From Streptomyces caeruleatus (lineage in GTDB: Bacteria > Actinomycetota > Actinomycetes > Streptomycetales > Streptomycetaceae): 64,000 bases of DNA. The stretch covers positions 429,795-493,794 of the forward strand of contig NZ_KQ948930.1 in the NCBI RefSeq assembly GCF_001514235.1, given 5' to 3'. The notes beneath the pieces were generated by a model, which made no database searches, had not been told where the DNA came from, and saw only the letters and a program-made list of their open reading frames with translations. Both the position numbers and the translations under genes were made by a program. Shown here in pieces: positions 48,807 to 57,792 of the stretch (positions are counted from its first letter, which is position 1; every line of letters starts with the position of its first letter).

Positions 48807-51059
48807 ATGAAGTTCACCGACGGCTACTGGCTGCTGCGCGAAGGCGTCACCGCGGCCCACCCGGCCGAAGTCCTGGACGTCACCGAGTCGGCCGGCGCCC
48901 TGGAGATCCACGCGCCGACCCGGCCCATCCGCTCGCGCGGCGACCTGATGACGGGACCGGTCATGACGATCAACGCCCACACCCCGATGCCCGACGTCAT
49001 CGGCCTCACCCTCACCCACTTCAGCGGTGAGCAGCCGCGCGGCCCCGAGTTCGAGCTCACCGAGTCGGCGGAGACGGTGCCGCAGATCTCGTACGACGAC
49101 GAGCACGCGACCCTGACCTCCGGCGCGCTGTCGGTCCGCGTCGCGCGCGCAGGTTCCTGGCAGGTCGACTTCCTGGCCGGCGGCCGTACGCTCACCTCCA
49201 GCGGCCCCAAGAGCATGGGCATCATGCGGGACGCGAGCGGGGCGCATTATCTGCGCGAACAGCTGAACCTCGGTGTCGGTACGTCCGTCTACGGCCTCGG
49301 CGAGCGCTTCGGACCGCTGGTGAAGAACGGGCAGGTCGTCGACATCTGGCAGGCCGACGGCGGCACGTGCAGCGAGCAGGCGTACAAGAACGTGCCGTTC
49401 TTCCTGACCGACGCGGGCTACGGCGTCTTCGTCGACCATCCGGGCAAGGTCTCCTTCGAGGTGGCCTCGGAGGTCGTCTCCCGGGTGCAGTTCAGCGCGG
49501 AGACCCAGGAGCTGACGTACTACGTCGTCTACGGCCCGACGCCGAAGGACATCCTGCGCAAGTACACGGCCCTGACCGGCCGCCCCGCGCTGCCGCCCGC
49601 GTGGTCGTTCGGCCTGTGGCTGTCGACGTCCTTCACCACGTCGTACGACGAGGAGACGGTGACGTCGTTCGTGGACGGCATGCGGGAGCGTGAACTGCCG
49701 CTGTCCGTCTTCCACTTCGACTGTTTCTGGATGCGGGAGTTCCACTGGTGCGACTTCCAGTGGGACCCACGCGTCTTCCCCGACCCCGAGGGGATGCTGG
49801 CCCGGCTGAAGGCGAGGGACCTGCGGGTCTGCGTCTGGATCAACCCGTACATCGCCCAGCGCTCCCCGCTGTTCGCGGAGGGCAAGGAGCTGGGGTACCT
49901 GCTGAAGCGGCCGGACGGGAGCGTCTGGCAGTGGGACCTGTGGCAGCCGGGGATGGCGCTGGTCGACTTCACCCTGCCGGCCGCCCGCGACTGGTACGCG
50001 GCGAAGCTGGAGGCGCTGCTCGCGCAGGGCGTCGACTGCTTCAAGACCGACTTCGGCGAGCGGGTGCCGGTCGACGTGGTCTGGTCGGACGGCTCCGACC
50101 CGGAGCGGATGCACAACTACTACACGTACCTCTACAACCGCACCGTCTTCGACGTGCTGCGCAAGCACCGGGGCGAGGACGAGGCGGTGCTCTTCGCCCG
50201 CTCGGCGACGGCGGGCAGTCAGAAGTTCCCGGTGCACTGGGGCGGCGACTGCGAGGCCACCTACGAGTCGATGGCGGAGTCGCTGCGCGGCGGTCTCTCG
50301 CTGGGCCTGTCCGGCTTCGGGTACTGGAGCCATGACATCGGCGGCTTCGAGGGCACGCCGTCGGCCGCGCTGTTCAAGCGGTGGCTGGCGTTCGGACTGA
50401 TGTCCTCGCACAGCCGGCTGCACGGGTCGTCGTCGTACCGCGTCCCCTGGCAGTTCGACGAGGAGTCGGTGGACGTGACCCGCCACTTCACCCGCCTCAA
50501 GCTGCGCCTGATGCCCTACCTCTACGAGGCCGCCCGCACCGCCCACACCGAGGGCGTGCCGATGATGCGGGCGATGGTCCTGGAGTTCCCGGACGATCCC
50601 GGGTGCGCGCATCTGGAGCGGCAGTACATGCTCGGGTCCGACCTGCTGGTGGCGCCCGTCTTCAGCGACGAGGGGGACGTCTCGTACTACGTCCCCGAGG
50701 GCACCTGGACCGACCTGCTCGGCGGGCGGACGGTGACCGGGCCCCGGTGGGTGCGCGAGAAGCACGGTTTCACAAGCGTGCCGCTGCTGGTGCGGCCGGG
50801 TGCGGTGATCCCGGTGGGCGCGGTGGACGACCGGCCCGACTACGACCACGCCGACGGGGTGACGCTGCGGGCGTTCGGGCTGGAGCGGGGCGCGCGGGTG
50901 GCGGTGCGGGTCGGGGAGGTGGTCTTCACGGTCGTACGGGAAGGGGACACGTTGCGGGCGTCGTGCGGGGACCCGGCCGCGCCCTGGGGGCTGGCGGCGG
51001 GCGAGCGCGAGGTGCGGGCGCAGGCGGGGACCGGGTTCCTCTCCCTGGAGCTGGGCTGA
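48807..51059 (+). CDS. GH31 alpha-xylosidase (YicI-like)
   Basis: 750 aa. It releases alpha-linked xylose from xylosides such as isoprimeverose. The nucleophile Asp is in KTDFGERVP (about residue 415) and the acid/base Asp in HWGGDC (about 481), close to YicI Asp416 and Asp482. Substrate-shaping stretches FHFDCFWMREFHWCDF and GLSGFGYWSHDIGGF also match the YicI group. There is no signal peptide, so it is cytoplasmic. Two LacI-type palindromes precede it. The stop overlaps the lacI start (TGATG). No transporter gene adjoins, so the imported substrate must enter by another system. Confidence 0.93.
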   Translation: MKFTDGYWLLREGVTAAHPAEVLDVTESAGALEIHAPTRPIRSRGDLMTGPVMTINAHTPMPDVIGLTLTHFSGEQPRGPEFELTESAETVPQISYDDEHATLTSGALSVRVARAGSWQVDFLAGGRTLTSSGPKSMGIMRDASGAHYLREQLNLGVGTSVYGLGERFGPLVKNGQVVDIWQADGGTCSEQAYKNVPFFLTDAGYGVFVDHPGKVSFEVASEVVSRVQFSAETQELTYYVVYGPTPKDILRKYTALTGRPALPPAWSFGLWLSTSFTTSYDEETVTSFVDGMRERELPLSVFHFDCFWMREFHWCDFQWDPRVFPDPEGMLARLKARDLRVCVWINPYIAQRSPLFAEGKELGYLLKRPDGSVWQWDLWQPGMALVDFTLPAARDWYAAKLEALLAQGVDCFKTDFGERVPVDVVWSDGSDPERMHNYYTYLYNRTVFDVLRKHRGEDEAVLFARSATAGSQKFPVHWGGDCEATYESMAESLRGGLSLGLSGFGYWSHDIGGFEGTPSAALFKRWLAFGLMSSHSRLHGSSSYRVPWQFDEESVDVTRHFTRLKLRLMPYLYEAARTAHTEGVPMMRAMVLEFPDDPGCAHLERQYMLGSDLLVAPVFSDEGDVSYYVPEGTWTDLLGGRTVTGPRWVREKHGFTSVPLLVRPGAVIPVGAVDDRPDYDHADGVTLRAFGLERGARVAVRVGEVVFTVVREGDTLRASCGDPAAPWGLAAGEREVRAQAGTGFLSLELG

Positions 51060-52069
51060 TGGTGAGGATCACGGACGTGGCGCGGGATGCCGGGGTCTCC
51101 CCCAGCACCGTGTCGTACGTGCTCAGCGGCAAGCGGCCGATCTCCGACGAGACCCGGCACCGCGTCGAGGAGTCCGTCCGCCGGCTCGGCTACCGCCCGC
51201 ACGCCGGCGCCCGTGCCCTGGCCGGCCGCAGGTCGAACGTGCTGGCCCTGGCCGTGCCGCTGCGGCCGGGCATCGACGTGCCGGTGGCGATGCGGTTCGC
51301 GGTGTCGGTGGTGACGACGGCCCGGCGCCATGGCCATGACGTGCTGCTGCTGACCCAGGACGAGGGTCCGGAGGGGCTGCGGCGGGTCGTGGACACGGCG
51401 TGGGTGGACGGGCTGATCGTCATGGACGTGCAGTTGGACGATCCCCGGCCGGCGCTGTTACGCGGCCTGGGCCGGCCGTCGGTGCTGATCGGCTTCCCGG
51501 CGGATCCGGAGGGTCTGACCTGCGTCGACCTGGACTTCACGGCGGCGGGTGAGGCGTGCGTGGAGCATCTGGCGCGGCTCGGCCACCGGGCGGTGGCGCT
51601 GGTGGGGTCGCCGCCGGAGGTGTACGTCCGGGGGACGGCGTTCGCCCAGCGGGTGGTGCGCGGCTTCACCGCCGCCGCGGACCGGGGGCGGCTCGCCTCC
51701 GCCGTGCACCCGTGCGAGGCCTCGCCCGAGGCCGCCCGGGCGGTCGCCGAGCGACTGCTGCGGGAGCAGCCCGGGTTGACGGGGGTCGTCGTCCACAACG
51801 AGACGGTCCTGGAGCCCCTGATCGACGCGTTCGAGGAGCTGGGCCTGCGGGTGCCGGCCGACCTGTCGATCACCGCCATCTGCCCGGACGAGGTCGCCGC
51901 CTCCCTGCGAGTGCCGGTCACGTCGATCGCGCTGCCCGCCGACGAGGTCGGCACCCGGGCCGTGGAGCTCCTGATGAGGAAGCTGGACGGAACGGCCGTG
52001 CCGGAGGCGACGCTGCTGCCGCCGCGGATGACGGAACGGGGGAGCACGGCGCCGCGGGCGGTCGCGTGA
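51059..52069 (+). CDS. LacI-family repressor of the xylosidase unit
   Basis: 336 aa. The N-terminal helix-turn-helix and hinge (ITDVARDAGVSPSTVSYVLS, GYRPHAGARALAGRRSN) are followed by a periplasmic-binding-protein-like effector domain. The ATG shares a base with the xylosidase stop, with GGAG eight bases upstream. It probably binds the paired TCGAA-TTCGA operators ahead of the xylosidase gene and so controls itself. The last 129 bases of the gene recur downstream (52103-52231) with only synonymous differences, suggesting a recombined allele. Confidence 0.92.
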   Translation: MVRITDVARDAGVSPSTVSYVLSGKRPISDETRHRVEESVRRLGYRPHAGARALAGRRSNVLALAVPLRPGIDVPVAMRFAVSVVTTARRHGHDVLLLTQDEGPEGLRRVVDTAWVDGLIVMDVQLDDPRPALLRGLGRPSVLIGFPADPEGLTCVDLDFTAAGEACVEHLARLGHRAVALVGSPPEVYVRGTAFAQRVVRGFTAAADRGRLASAVHPCEASPEAARAVAERLLREQPGLTGVVVHNETVLEPLIDAFEELGLRVPADLSITAICPDEVAASLRVPVTSIALPADEVGTRAVELLMRKLDGTAVPEATLLPPRMTERGSTAPRAVA

Positions 52070-52102
52070 GGGGGCTTCGGGGTGGGGAGGGCGCGGCGTC
52101 GC

Positions 52103-52231
52103 GACGAGGTCGGCACGCGGGCCGTGGAATTGCTGATGAGAAAGCTGGACGGAACGGCCGTACCGGAGGCGACGCTGCTGCCGCCGCGGATGACGGAACG
52201 GGGGAGCACGGCGCCGCGGGCGGTCGCGTGA
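52103..52231 (+). repeat. Partial duplicate of the lacI 3-prime end
   Basis: 129 bases align without gaps to 51941-52069, the last 42 codons and stop of the lacI gene. Every difference I see is synonymous in the lacI frame (ACC/ACG, GAG/GAA, CTC/TTG, AGG/AGA, GTG/GTA). The flank after copy 1 (52070-52108) also recurs, diverged, at about 52273-52312. It has no start codon of its own and is not expected to be expressed. Confidence 0.93.
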
Positions 52232-52405
52232 GGGCGGCTCGGAGGGAGCGCGACGTCGCGGGCCGTCGCGTGAGGGGGCCTCGGGGCGGGGAGGGCGCGG
52301 CGTCGCGATGAGTTTCGGGCCGGCCGGGAGTCTGGTGTGGTGACCGGCGACCGGCGTAGGACGGCTACGCCGGTGCCCGCGACACCAGACGCCACGGAGG
52401 ACGCC

Positions 52406-53188
52406 ATGACGACCACGCCGGACGAACCGAACACCGAGCTGCCCGGCCGCCCGCCCGTCGTCGACCTGGCCACCTGGCAGGCCGCCCGCGACGAGCTGCT
52501 GGTCCGAGAGAAGGCCCACACCCGCGAGGGCGACGCCATCGCCGCGGCCCGACGGCGGCTGCCGATGGTGGAGTTCGACGGGACCGTCGAGGTCGTGGGG
52601 CCGGACGGGCCGGTGCCGTTCCTGGACCTGTTCCAGGGGCGCGAGGAGCTCGTGGTCTACAAGCACATGTGGTACGACGGCGCGCCGCACCAGGGCCAGT
52701 GCGAGGGCTGCACCACCACGGCCTGGCACCTGACGGACGCCGCCTACCTCAACGCCCGCGGTGTGTCGTTCGCCGTCCTGACCACGGGCCGCTGGGACGA
52801 GGTGGCCGCCTACGTCGAGTTCATGGGCTACACCCAGCCCTGGTACTCGGTGCGCGGCGTGGACGGGCCGGCCGGCGGCGACATGGGGTACCTCACCAGC
52901 TATCTGCGCGACGGCGACCGCGTGTTCCTGACCTACTCCACGACGGGTCGCGGCAACGAGCGGGTCAACGGCTCCCTCGGCCTGCTCGACATGACGCCCT
53001 ACGGCCGCGGCGAGACCTGGGAGGACAACCCCGAGGACTGGCCCAAGGGCGGCAACGCGTGCTGGTCCTGGCGCTCGGACGCGGACGGAAACGCCACCTG
53101 GGGCCCGACCAGCCGCCCCGTCCCCCAGTGGACCCGCCCGGGCGCGACCCCCGTGGACACCCTCGGCCGGCAGGGCCACCACCACTGA
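52406..53188 (+). CDS. DUF899 family thioredoxin-like protein
   Basis: 260 aa. Conserved DUF899 stretches are VDLATWQAARDELLVREKAH, ELVVYKHMWYDGAPHQGQCE, and CEGCTTTAWHL with a CxxC-type pair. The fold is thioredoxin-like and the function unknown; a role in reductive or detoxifying chemistry is often guessed. The ATG has GGAGG at five bases. It ends with three His residues. It follows the duplicated lacI tail and converges with the HxlR gene. Confidence 0.87.
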   Translation: MTTTPDEPNTELPGRPPVVDLATWQAARDELLVREKAHTREGDAIAAARRRLPMVEFDGTVEVVGPDGPVPFLDLFQGREELVVYKHMWYDGAPHQGQCEGCTTTAWHLTDAAYLNARGVSFAVLTTGRWDEVAAYVEFMGYTQPWYSVRGVDGPAGGDMGYLTSYLRDGDRVFLTYSTTGRGNERVNGSLGLLDMTPYGRGETWEDNPEDWPKGGNACWSWRSDADGNATWGPTSRPVPQWTRPGATPVDTLGRQGHHH

Positions 53189-53209
53189 CGCCTGGGCGGC
53201 GAAGGAGCC

Positions 53210-53575
53210 CTACCGCGTTTCGCCCGCCGCGTCGAACTCCTGCCTGGCCCGCTCGACCTTCGGAAGGTTCTGCGCGGACCAGTCGGCGAGGTGGGCGAAG
53301 ACCGGGGCCAGGCTGCGGCCGAGGTCGCTGATCTCGTACTCGACCCGGGGCGGCACCTCGGGGTGGTACGTGCGCACGACCAGGCCGTCGCGCTCCATCT
53401 GGCGCAGCCGCTGGGTGAGGACCTTCGGTGTGATGGTGCCGATGGCGCGCTGGAGTTCGACGAAACGCTGCCGGCCAAACTCGTTCAGCGTCCACAGGAT
53501 CGGCGTCGTCCAGCGGCTGAAGACGAGATCCACGACCGGCGAGACGGGACACGCCTGCTCCGAGTCACCGCCCAT
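53210..53575 (-). CDS. HxlR-family transcriptional regulator
   Basis: 121 aa. It is a typical HxlR winged helix: Cys9 in the N-terminal CPVSPVVDLVFSRW, then TPILWTLNEFGRQRFVELQR, IGTITPKVLTQRLRQMERDG and RVEYEISDLGRSL. Members sense redox or aldehydes, often through the N-terminal Cys. It is divergent from an NmrA-type reductase gene, with a GGTA-n7-TACC inverted repeat between them, the usual HxlR/QorR arrangement. Confidence 0.93.
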   Translation of the reverse strand: MGGDSEQACPVSPVVDLVFSRWTTPILWTLNEFGRQRFVELQRAIGTITPKVLTQRLRQMERDGLVVRTYHPEVPPRVEYEISDLGRSLAPVFAHLADWSAQNLPKVERARQEFDAAGETR

Positions 53576-53606
53576 CAGGCCCTCCCAGGGAAGTCACTTT
53601 CTTCTA

Positions 53607-53621
53607 GGTACCTACTATACC
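53607..53621. promoter_or_regulatory. Putative HxlR operator
   Basis: GGTACCTACTATACC has GGTA and TACC arms seven bases apart, midway between the divergent hxlR and nmrA-like genes. AT-rich GTAC-type sites of this form are characteristic of HxlR/QorR/YodB regulators. Confidence 0.6.
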
Positions 53622-53684
53622 GAGGATGCTAGCGTCACGGACATCGCTCAACTCCACCCGCTTTCACCAACTTTGGGAGTTCTC

Positions 53685-54530
53685 GTGATCACCGTGACCG
53701 GAGCATCCGGAAACATCGGCCGCCCGCTCGTCGAGGCGCTCGCCCTCGCGGGCGAGAAGGTGACGGCCGTGTCCCGCAACCCCCTCCCCCACGACCTCCC
53801 GGAGGGCGCCCGGCATGTCCGCGCCGACCTCGCCGATCCCGCCACCCTGGGCCCGGCCCTGGACGGCGCGGACGCCCTGTTCCTCCTGCCCGCCGGTGAG
53901 CTGCTCGGCGGCGGCCCGCCCGCGGCCGAGGTGCTGTCGGCCGCCGGGGAGGCCGGCGTGCGACGCGTCGTCCTGCTCTCCTCGCAGATCAACGGCACCC
54001 GCCCGGACGCCCCCTCACACGGCCGGCTACGGGAGTTCGAGCAGGCCGTACGCTCCTCGGGACTGGCCTGGACGATCCTGCGGCCGGGCGGCTTCGCCTC
54101 CAACGCCTACGCCTGGAGCGAGACCGTCCGCACCCGGCGCACGGTCTTCGCCCCGTTCGCCGACGTCGCCCTCCCGGTCGTGGACCCGGCGGACATCGCC
54201 GAGGTCGCCGCCCTGGTCCTGCGCGACGAGGGCCACGCGGGACAGACGTACGAACTGACCGGACCGGTCGCCGTCACCCCGCGCCGGCAGGCGGCGGCGC
54301 TCGCCGAGGCGCTCGGCGAGCAGGTCGATTTCGTGGAGCTGACCCGTGCGCAGGCGCGTGAGCACATGGCACGGTTCATGCCCGAGCCGGTGATCGACGG
54401 CACCCTCGACGTCCTCGGCGAGCCCCTCCCCGCCGAACAGCGGGTCAGCCCCGACGTCGAGAAGCTCCTCGGCCGCCCGGCCGGCCCGTTCGCGGGGTGG
54501 GCACGGCGCCACGCCCACGCCTTCGCGTGA
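53685..54530 (+). CDS. NmrA-like NAD(P)H-binding oxidoreductase (atypical SDR)
   Basis: 281 aa. The Rossmann motif TGASGNIG is at residues 5-12. The HSCARG/NmrA-type fold continues with ADALFLLPAGE and the ILRPGGFASNAYAW stretch; there is no Tyr-x3-Lys pair of classical SDRs. Relatives reduce quinones (QorB) or sense NADPH. The GTG start with GGGAG five bases before was chosen; the frame is open further upstream only through the divergent regulator. Regulation by the HxlR neighbour is very likely. Confidence 0.9.
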   Translation: MITVTGASGNIGRPLVEALALAGEKVTAVSRNPLPHDLPEGARHVRADLADPATLGPALDGADALFLLPAGELLGGGPPAAEVLSAAGEAGVRRVVLLSSQINGTRPDAPSHGRLREFEQAVRSSGLAWTILRPGGFASNAYAWSETVRTRRTVFAPFADVALPVVDPADIAEVAALVLRDEGHAGQTYELTGPVAVTPRRQAAALAEALGEQVDFVELTRAQAREHMARFMPEPVIDGTLDVLGEPLPAEQRVSPDVEKLLGRPAGPFAGWARRHAHAFA

Positions 54531-54543
54531 CGCCCGTGCCGTC

Positions 54544-56094
54544 TCAGCAGGACAGCGGCTTGCGCCACGAGCACTCGACGTCGGCCCTCGCGTCGCTCCT
54601 GAGCGTGGCGGCCGGTGTCGCGGCCTCGGCGGTCGAGCGGGCCAGCGTCACCACGATGGCGTCCTCCAGGGGCTTCACCGACGAGGCCAGATAGTTGTTC
54701 AGGACGATGCCGTAGACGAGCTCCCGTCCGTCGGCACCGGTGACGTACCCGGAGAGCGCCGACGCCCCCGTCAACGACCCGGTCTTGGCACGGGCGTTGA
54801 GCGCGGCGGGCGTCCCGCACATCCGTGAGCGCAGGGTGCCGCCGACGAACCTGTCGGGCGCGCAGGCGACGGGCAGCGAGCGGTACCAGTCGGCGTACCA
54901 GGGCTCGGCGCGCACGGCGAGGAGCAGTTCGACGAGCTGCCCGGCGGGGAAGTTGTCCATCCGCGAGAGCCCGGACCCGTCGACCTGCCGCACCTTCCCG
55001 GAGTCGACGCCGACGCCCTTGAGGTAGCCGCTGACCGCGGCGAGCCCGGGCGCGCCGGGCCTCACGAACGAAGCCCGGCAAAGGCGCCCGGGGTGCTCCT
55101 CCTGTTGTTGGAGAGCTTCTTGACCTCATCGTCCCCGCGAACAGAGCCGATTCCGGCCCTCGCGGACCAGGCTTTTCTGCTTCACCGCCAACTGCCACCC
55201 CGGTCAAGGCTAGGGACGGGGTACCGCCCAGTGGTCTTACGTCGACTCCACAGACCTGACTTCCCGCCAGCCCGGCGGTAGGCCGAAGGCGCTGACGCCC
55301 TCGAACACCGAGTACCGTAGCGAATGGACAGCCCCGTGGTGAGGTTGCACCTGACCATCACTCGCACGGGTGACCGGCGCCTCTGTCGTCGCGGAGACGC
55401 AGCCGACCCCAGACCACTGTGCCGTGCAGCTGGACCCCGGACTGCGCACCCTGCGTGACCTGCACAGTCACCGTCCGGTGTCGTAGTCGGTGTCCGGCGC
55501 CACGCTCAACGCGCTGATCTGCGCGGAGTAGTAGGAGGTCTCGTCGTCGGCGGCCCAGGACCGCCCGAGCCGTACGTCGTCGAACCGGGTGTCGTCGGCG
55601 AGCAGCCGTCCCTCCACGCGTCTGATCCCGGCCGCGGCGATGCGCGCGGCCAGTCCGTCGTAGTCGTCGGCGAGCAGGGTCGGGTCTCCGGTGCCGCGCA
55701 GATACAGGTCGCCGCGCAGCACGGAGCCGTGCCGCCGTCCGGTGGCCAGCACATCGGTGGTGAACCGGTACTCCGGCCCGAGGATCTCCATGGCCGCCGC
55801 CGAGGTGGCGAGCTTGGTGTTGGAGGCGGGCATCAGCCGGGTCGAGGGCAGATGCTGGTAGAGGAGCTCACCGGTGCCGGCGTCCGCGATCACGACGCTC
55901 GCCACGCCGCCCTCCATCCGCGTATCGCCCAGAACGGTGTCGACGGCCTCCGGCAGGCCGGTACGGTCCGCGTCCGCACCGGCCTGCGCGCCGGGCCCGA
56001 GAACGGCGGCGACGAGCGCCACGGCGACGGGCCAAATCCATCTTCTTCCACGGGAGTTGAAGCCTCTCCCGGACGTTCCCACGGGTCCGCTCAT
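54544..56094 (-). pseudogene. Broken D-alanyl-D-alanine carboxypeptidase (DacB/PBP4 family)
   Basis: The N-terminal part (from ATG 56094) has a signal/anchor segment and the catalytic SNTK motif (in MPASNTKLATSAA). It runs to a stop at 55468, just after a frameshift (DTDYDTG, then TVTVQVTQ in the next frame). About 400 bases follow in which all frames are interrupted, though the KKLSNN motif is still readable near 55120. An open frame resumes at about 55065 with the DGSGLSRMD stretch and the KTGSLTG motif, ending at 54544. Total length is near that of an intact gene, so damage is by frameshifts and drift rather than one large deletion. Confidence 0.85.
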
Positions 56095-56156
56095 GCCTCA
56101 GCAGCATTCCGGACAACCGCCCCCGGCAACAGAGCGCCTCCGCTCCCGCGACCGGC

Positions 56157-56449
56157 TCAGCCCAGTCCCCAGGCCCGCCCCGTCCGGTACGCGGCGCACA
56201 GGTTCACGTCCAGGACATACGCCCCGGCGCTCCCGCACTGCTCGCTCCCGCTCCCCGGGTCGACGGGCTGCCCGTGCCCCGGACGTACCGGAACATGCGC
56301 AGCGCACCGGGGTTGGCGCCGAACCCGGTCACCTCCTGGAGCGAGGCGGCCGTGGCTCTGCCCGGCGAGAGGAAGGCGGCGATCAGGGCGGCGACGAGAA
56401 GAGTCGCCCCCAGGAGAATGCGACGGTTTGCGGCTCGGGTCTGTGTCAT
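56157..56449 (-). pseudogene. Remnant of a secreted esterase/PHB-depolymerase-like gene
   Basis: From ATG 56449 a clear signal peptide (ILLGATLLVAALIAAFLSPG) leads into SLQEVTGFGANPGALRMFRY, the usual mature N-terminus of Streptomyces PHB-depolymerase-like esterases. The frame then breaks; in the next frame a C-terminal-like end (QPVDPGSGSEQCG, then LCAAYRTGRAWGL) is read to a stop at 56157. The catalytic alpha/beta-hydrolase core of some 250 codons is gone. The family assignment rests on these two ends and is moderate. A bare signal peptide could still be made. Confidence 0.6.
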
Positions 56450-56555
56450 GCGGAGGGACCGTAGAAGCACGAACGACCCGTCGATATGGAATCGGACACC
56501 ACAACGGACGCCTCCGCCATGGTGGTTCACACGGTGAGGGAGGCGCGGTGGCGGT

Positions 56556-57635
56556 TCACGGGGAGGGGAAGGTCGGCGAGACCGGGGACGGGAGCGGTGA
56601 CGTCGGCCGCTCGGCTCCGGTGCCGGTCGCGCGGGACGTCTCGTCCTTCTGCCACGGTCCGACGCCGAGCTGCCCCGTCGTCCCGAGGTCCAGCTCCGGC
56701 TGCACGATCACGGGGGCGGCACCGGACTTCGCCCGCACCCGGACGTACGGCACGTTCACCGGATCGCCGAACCCGGTGGTGTTCCGCCATGCGAGCGTCG
56801 ACTGGGCGGCCTCGCCGGGCCGCAGGGTCACGGGCCGCGGGCTGTCGCCCCCGCCGACGGCGGTGCTGATCCGGCCGGTCCCCTGGAGGATCCGCACACC
56901 GTCCACCGAGCCGTGGCGCTCGTCGAGGAGTTCGAGCTCCGGGTAGCCGTTGAGCTCGTAGGTCTTGGTGCCGCAGTTGACGAGACGCAGTCCGACGACG
57001 CGCAGGCCCATGGCGGCGTCCCCCTGGTCCGCGTAGACATGCACCCCGGACGCGGGGCACGGCCCCGAGGCGGACGGCGCCTCGTCGGCGGGAACGCTGC
57101 GCACCTTGAGCACGTCGACGCCCGACACCTCGGGCGTGTGCATGACCTCCCCCTTCATGGCGACGGCCCCCTTGACGGTCCGCCCCGGCGCTACGTCCTG
57201 GACGGTCTGCTCAACGTTGTCGACGGCGCCGCCGGACGAGGAGAGGAAGGAGAAGGTCACCGTGTAAGTGGCCTTCCTTGTCCCGGAGTTGGTGATCTCG
57301 AACGCGGCCGAGTAGTCGGCCTGGCAGCCGCTCCCCGCCTCCCAGGCGTACAGGCCGGTGACCTGCACGCCGTCCTCGTCCGGACCGGTGAGAGAGGGCA
57401 GGGGCAGCGGCGTCGGCGTACCGGACGGGGCGACGGACGGATCGTCCCCGGCGGAGGACGGCAGGCTGCCGTACTGGGAGTAGCCCGAGGGGCACAGCGC
57501 GGCGGCGTTGACCGGCGCACCGGCGCCACCCGCCCGTGCCGCGTCATCGCCCTGCGTGGCGCTCTGGGAACCACAGGCGGCGAGCAGCAGGACACCGGCG
57601 AAGGCGGCGGGGACGGTGCGCGAGGCGGTAGGCAT
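56556..57635 (-). CDS. DUF4232 lipoprotein
   Basis: 359 aa. The signal peptide has lipobox LLAAC, Cys21 being the anchor. After a Pro/Ser/Thr spacer come a beta-sandwich-like region (90-185, AAFEITNSGTRKATYTVTF) and the DUF4232 domain (about 200-330, YADQGDAAMGLRVVGLRLVN, CGTKTYELNGYPELELLD). The C-terminal 30 residues are low-complexity. DUF4232 proteins are abundant cell-surface proteins of actinobacteria without known function. It lies at the ssrA end of the variable segment. Confidence 0.87.
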   Translation of the reverse strand: MPTASRTVPAAFAGVLLLAACGSQSATQGDDAARAGGAGAPVNAAALCPSGYSQYGSLPSSAGDDPSVAPSGTPTPLPLPSLTGPDEDGVQVTGLYAWEAGSGCQADYSAAFEITNSGTRKATYTVTFSFLSSSGGAVDNVEQTVQDVAPGRTVKGAVAMKGEVMHTPEVSGVDVLKVRSVPADEAPSASGPCPASGVHVYADQGDAAMGLRVVGLRLVNCGTKTYELNGYPELELLDERHGSVDGVRILQGTGRISTAVGGGDSPRPVTLRPGEAAQSTLAWRNTTGFGDPVNVPYVRVRAKSGAAPVIVQPELDLGTTGQLGVGPWQKDETSRATGTGAERPTSPLPSPVSPTFPSP

Positions 57636-57717
57636 CCGCCCAGCTCACCAGGGTGGCGCCCGGCAGGCTGTGACGGAAGCCATACCTCCGGCCACAGCGC
57701 TGTCACAGATCACATGA

Positions 57718-57753
57718 CAAAGGCCCCGCTGCCCGAAGGCGGCGGGGCCTTTG
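57718..57753 (-). terminator. Terminator of the tmRNA gene
   Basis: CAAAGGCCCCGC (57718-57729) pairs with GCGGGGCCTTTG (57742-57753) around a 12-base loop, 40 bases past the tmRNA 3-prime end on the minus strand. The symmetric stem may also serve the opposite direction. Confidence 0.8.
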
Positions 57754-57792
57754 CCCACATGGGTGACTGGAGGTCCGAAAACCTCCTGATCG

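Noticed and set aside
54107..55207. Large open frame across the damaged dacB region
   Set aside because: It is a fusion of shadow reading from the nmrA-like gene on the other strand with degenerate dacB sequence; the real dacB pieces are in other frames.
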